From NCBI RefSeq assembly GCF_018131015.1, contig NZ_JAFCJJ010000005.1, forward strand, positions 248,001 to 312,000: a stretch of 64,000 bases of DNA, in the 5' to 3' direction. The translations under genes were made by a program, and so were the position numbers. Within the stretch, counting starts at the first letter, position 1. Every line of letters begins with the position of its first letter. The notes under the pieces were generated by a model that did no database searches, had not been told where the DNA came from, and was given only the letters and a program-made list of their open reading frames with translations. Source of the stretch: Bradyrhizobium diazoefficiens (GTDB taxonomy: Bacteria; Pseudomonadota; Alphaproteobacteria; Rhizobiales; Xanthobacteraceae). Below are positions 62,324 to 64,000 of the stretch, piece after piece.

Positions 62324-62599
62324 ATGCGCCGCGCAAAACCCCATCCGATCCGCAACAAGCTCGATCTGACCGACCCTACCCAGGTGCGCCTCGTCAGAAA
62401 GCGCCTGAAACTCTCCGACGCGGAGCTGACCGAAATCGTCGGCCGGATCGGCAATTCGCTGGCCGCGATCAGCAAGGAGGCCGCGCTGCAAAGGGCGACC
62501 GCGCTGCCGGCGCAGGCCGACGTGCCTCCTGCTGCCGTGATCGCTTCGGCAACCGAGCAGACGTCAACCGAAGTCGTGGCGACGGTGCCCGCTTCCTGA
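62324..62599 (+). CDS. DUF3606 domain protein
   Basis: 91 residues from ATG 62324 (AGGAG eight bases before). Residues 13-55 match what I know of DUF3606: KLDLTDPTQVRLVRKRLKLS then ELTEIVGRIGNSLAAISKE. The tail is Ala/Thr-rich. Function unknown; such proteins are small and common in alphaproteobacteria. Confidence 0.8.
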   Translation: MRRAKPHPIRNKLDLTDPTQVRLVRKRLKLSDAELTEIVGRIGNSLAAISKEAALQRATALPAQADVPPAAVIASATEQTSTEVVATVPAS

Positions 62600-62651
62600 C
62601 GGACCGGCTGGAGAGTAACATGAACCGGTCCATTCAGACGAGGCCCACTCC

Positions 62652-62894
62652 ATGAAACATCGCCTCCTCGCAGCCGCCGTTCTCCTTGGCGCCATCGCTA
62701 GCCTCGGCGCTTCAACCTCCGCCGTCGCGCAGGATCGCTACTGCCTGCAAGGGCGGATCTGGGGGTATCCCGGCAACTGCCAATTCGCCACCTATCAGCA
62801 ATGCATGGCGACCGCGTCGGGCACCAATGCCTATTGCGGCATCAATCCGCAGTACGCCTTTGCTGCTCAGCGTCGCGGGCGCGGATATCGCTGA
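62652..62894 (+). CDS. DUF3551 domain secreted protein
   Basis: 80 residues with signal peptide MKHRLLAAAVLLGAIASLGA, cleavage near VAQ (about 27). Mature part has three or four Cys: RYCLQGRIWGYPGNCQFATY, QQCMATASGTNAYCGIN, ending in an R-rich tail. Matches the DUF3551 family, almost exclusive to Bradyrhizobium relatives. Function unknown; Cys pairs suggest a disulfide-bonded periplasmic protein. Confidence 0.82.
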   Translation: MKHRLLAAAVLLGAIASLGASTSAVAQDRYCLQGRIWGYPGNCQFATYQQCMATASGTNAYCGINPQYAFAAQRRGRGYR

Positions 62895-62966
62895 GCCCGC
62901 GTCCTTGAACAGCAGTTGTCCCTCGTCCTAGAATCGCCCGCGGGCGAGCGAAGCGCGAGGCGTGAC

Positions 62967-63926
62967 ATGGGTATGCTGGTCGACGGCGAGTGGCGTGACG
63001 TCTGGTACGATACGACGGCGAGCGGCGGACGCTTCGAGCGCAAGGCGAGCGCCTTTCGCAACTGGGTGACGGCGGATGGCGCGCCCGGCCCGAGCGGCGT
63101 CGGGGGCTTTGCGGCCGAGCGGGGACGCTATCACCTCTATGTCAGCCTGGCCTGCCCATGGGCGCACCGGACGCTGATCATGCGCCGGCTGAAGGGACTG
63201 GAGAACGACGTCTCGCTGTCGGTGGTGCACTGGCGCATGCGCGAGCGCGGCTGGACCTTCGACGCGGGTCCCTGCGTGACCGGTGATCCCGTCAACGGCG
63301 CGGAGACGCTGGCCCAGGTCTACGTCGCGGCGGACGCGCACTACACCGGCCGCGTGACGGTGCCGGTGCTCTGGGACAAGGCGCGCCGCACCATCGTCTC
63401 CAACGAATCCGCCGAGATCATCCGCATGTTCAACAGCGCCTTCGACGGCGTCGGCGCCACGCCGGGCGACTATTATCCAGCGCACTTAAGCGCAGAGATC
63501 GATGCGATCAACGCGCGCGTCTATGCCGACGTCAACAACGGCGTCTACCGCGCCGGCTTTGCCACGACGCAGGCGGCCTATGAGGAAGCCGTGGTGACGC
63601 TGTTCAAAGCGCTCGACTGGCTGGAAGGGGTGCTGTCGCGATCACGCTTCCTGACGGGCGATGCCCTCACCGAGGCCGACATCAGGCTGTTCACCACGCT
63701 GGTGCGGTTCGATGCCGTGTACCACGGCCATTTCAAGTGCAACTTGAGGCGCATCATCGATTATCCGGCGCTGTGGCGCTTCACCCGCGACGTCTACAAC
63801 GCGCCCGGCGTCGCGGAGACGGTCAATCTCGACCATATCAAGCACCACTATTACGAGAGCCACAGCACCATCAACCCGACCGGCGTGGTACCGCTCGGGC
63901 CGGTGCTCGACTTCGGCTTGCGCTGA
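62967..63926 (+). CDS. Glutathionyl-hydroquinone reductase (Xi-class GST)
   Basis: 319 residues from ATG 62967 (GAGG before it). The active-site Cys lies in YVSLACPWAHRTLIMRRLKG (CPWAH), the mark of glutathionyl-hydroquinone reductases, which remove glutathione from GS-hydroquinones. The C-terminal helical GST domain runs from about 170, including LTEADIRLFTTLVRFDAVYH. Length fits the family (about 320). Monocistronic. Confidence 0.9.
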   Translation: MGMLVDGEWRDVWYDTTASGGRFERKASAFRNWVTADGAPGPSGVGGFAAERGRYHLYVSLACPWAHRTLIMRRLKGLENDVSLSVVHWRMRERGWTFDAGPCVTGDPVNGAETLAQVYVAADAHYTGRVTVPVLWDKARRTIVSNESAEIIRMFNSAFDGVGATPGDYYPAHLSAEIDAINARVYADVNNGVYRAGFATTQAAYEEAVVTLFKALDWLEGVLSRSRFLTGDALTEADIRLFTTLVRFDAVYHGHFKCNLRRIIDYPALWRFTRDVYNAPGVAETVNLDHIKHHYYESHSTINPTGVVPLGPVLDFGLR

Positions 63927-64000
63927 CGGAGAGCGCTCCGCGCGCGACACAACCGCCGGTCACCAGATTCATCTTCTGGTTTTGCGCGGCTTCTGCTAGC

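Overview
The window is high-GC chromosomal DNA from an alphaproteobacterium, most likely Bradyrhizobium or a close Nitrobacteraceae relative. This is inferred from a palustrisredoxin-reductase-type flavoprotein, DUF3551 and DUF3606 small proteins, dense GC-rich palindromic intergenic repeats, a RIME-like element and many catabolic cassettes. No rRNA, CRISPR array or replication origin was seen.

Layout. 1-12.4 kb is catabolic core: a TetR regulator (cut by the window edge), a double VOC protein, two PfkB-family sugar kinases, an orphan ferredoxin reductase, an enoyl-CoA hydratase/isomerase, a histidine phosphatase, then a TRAP transporter plus an IlvD/EDD sugar-acid dehydratase facing a GntR regulator across a symmetric operator region. 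12.5-23.9 kb holds small secreted or unknown proteins, a nitroreductase, a voltage-sensor potassium channel with a C-terminal zinc ribbon, a uronate-dehydrogenase-like / SMP-30 lactonase / aldehyde dehydrogenase group, and an AceE/MdeB-like E1 enzyme facing an Lrp regulator.

23.9-25.4 kb is an IS110-family element (23969-25274) inserted in a REP-like palindromic repeat. Its non-coding 5' end reads as a bridge RNA. One loop carries segments matching the two flanks of the actual insertion site and the other carries segments matching the element's own ends, with a CT core at both junctions. This is the strongest finding here. At 25685 an intact tRNA with anticodon CAU starts a 9.8-kb island that ends in a second, decayed copy of the same tRNA plus its upstream flank (35403-35533). 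The island carries a SARP/TPR regulator facing a PAP2/vanadium-haloperoxidase-like protein, a subtilase, and three proteins of unknown function (one Lys-Ala repeat protein, one outer-membrane-like barrel).

35.7-41.0 kb is a scarred region: an exported amidohydrolase, a partial second copy of it, an AlpA-like remnant, a truncated zinc-type dehydrogenase, and a foreign-looking membrane alpha/beta hydrolase bracketed by two copies of a roughly 80-bp inverted-repeat (MITE-like) element. 41.2-51.0 kb is catabolic again: acyl-CoA ligase, ThDP enzyme, a three-subunit molybdenum hydroxylase, VOC protein, ACMSD-type amidohydrolase and a beta-hydroxyacid dehydrogenase. 51.2-61.3 kb concerns the cell surface: an HlyD-type adaptor, a UDP-GlcNAc 2-epimerase and an NfrB-like glycosyltransferase (together resembling a ManNAc exopolysaccharide module), an FkbM methyltransferase, a ThrE-like exporter and a 986-residue TPR/glycosyltransferase protein built from an internal tandem duplication. 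61.5-64 kb has small proteins (one only 27 residues, directly followed by a terminator) and a glutathionyl-hydroquinone reductase.

All family assignments come from reading motifs and from memory; no search was run.
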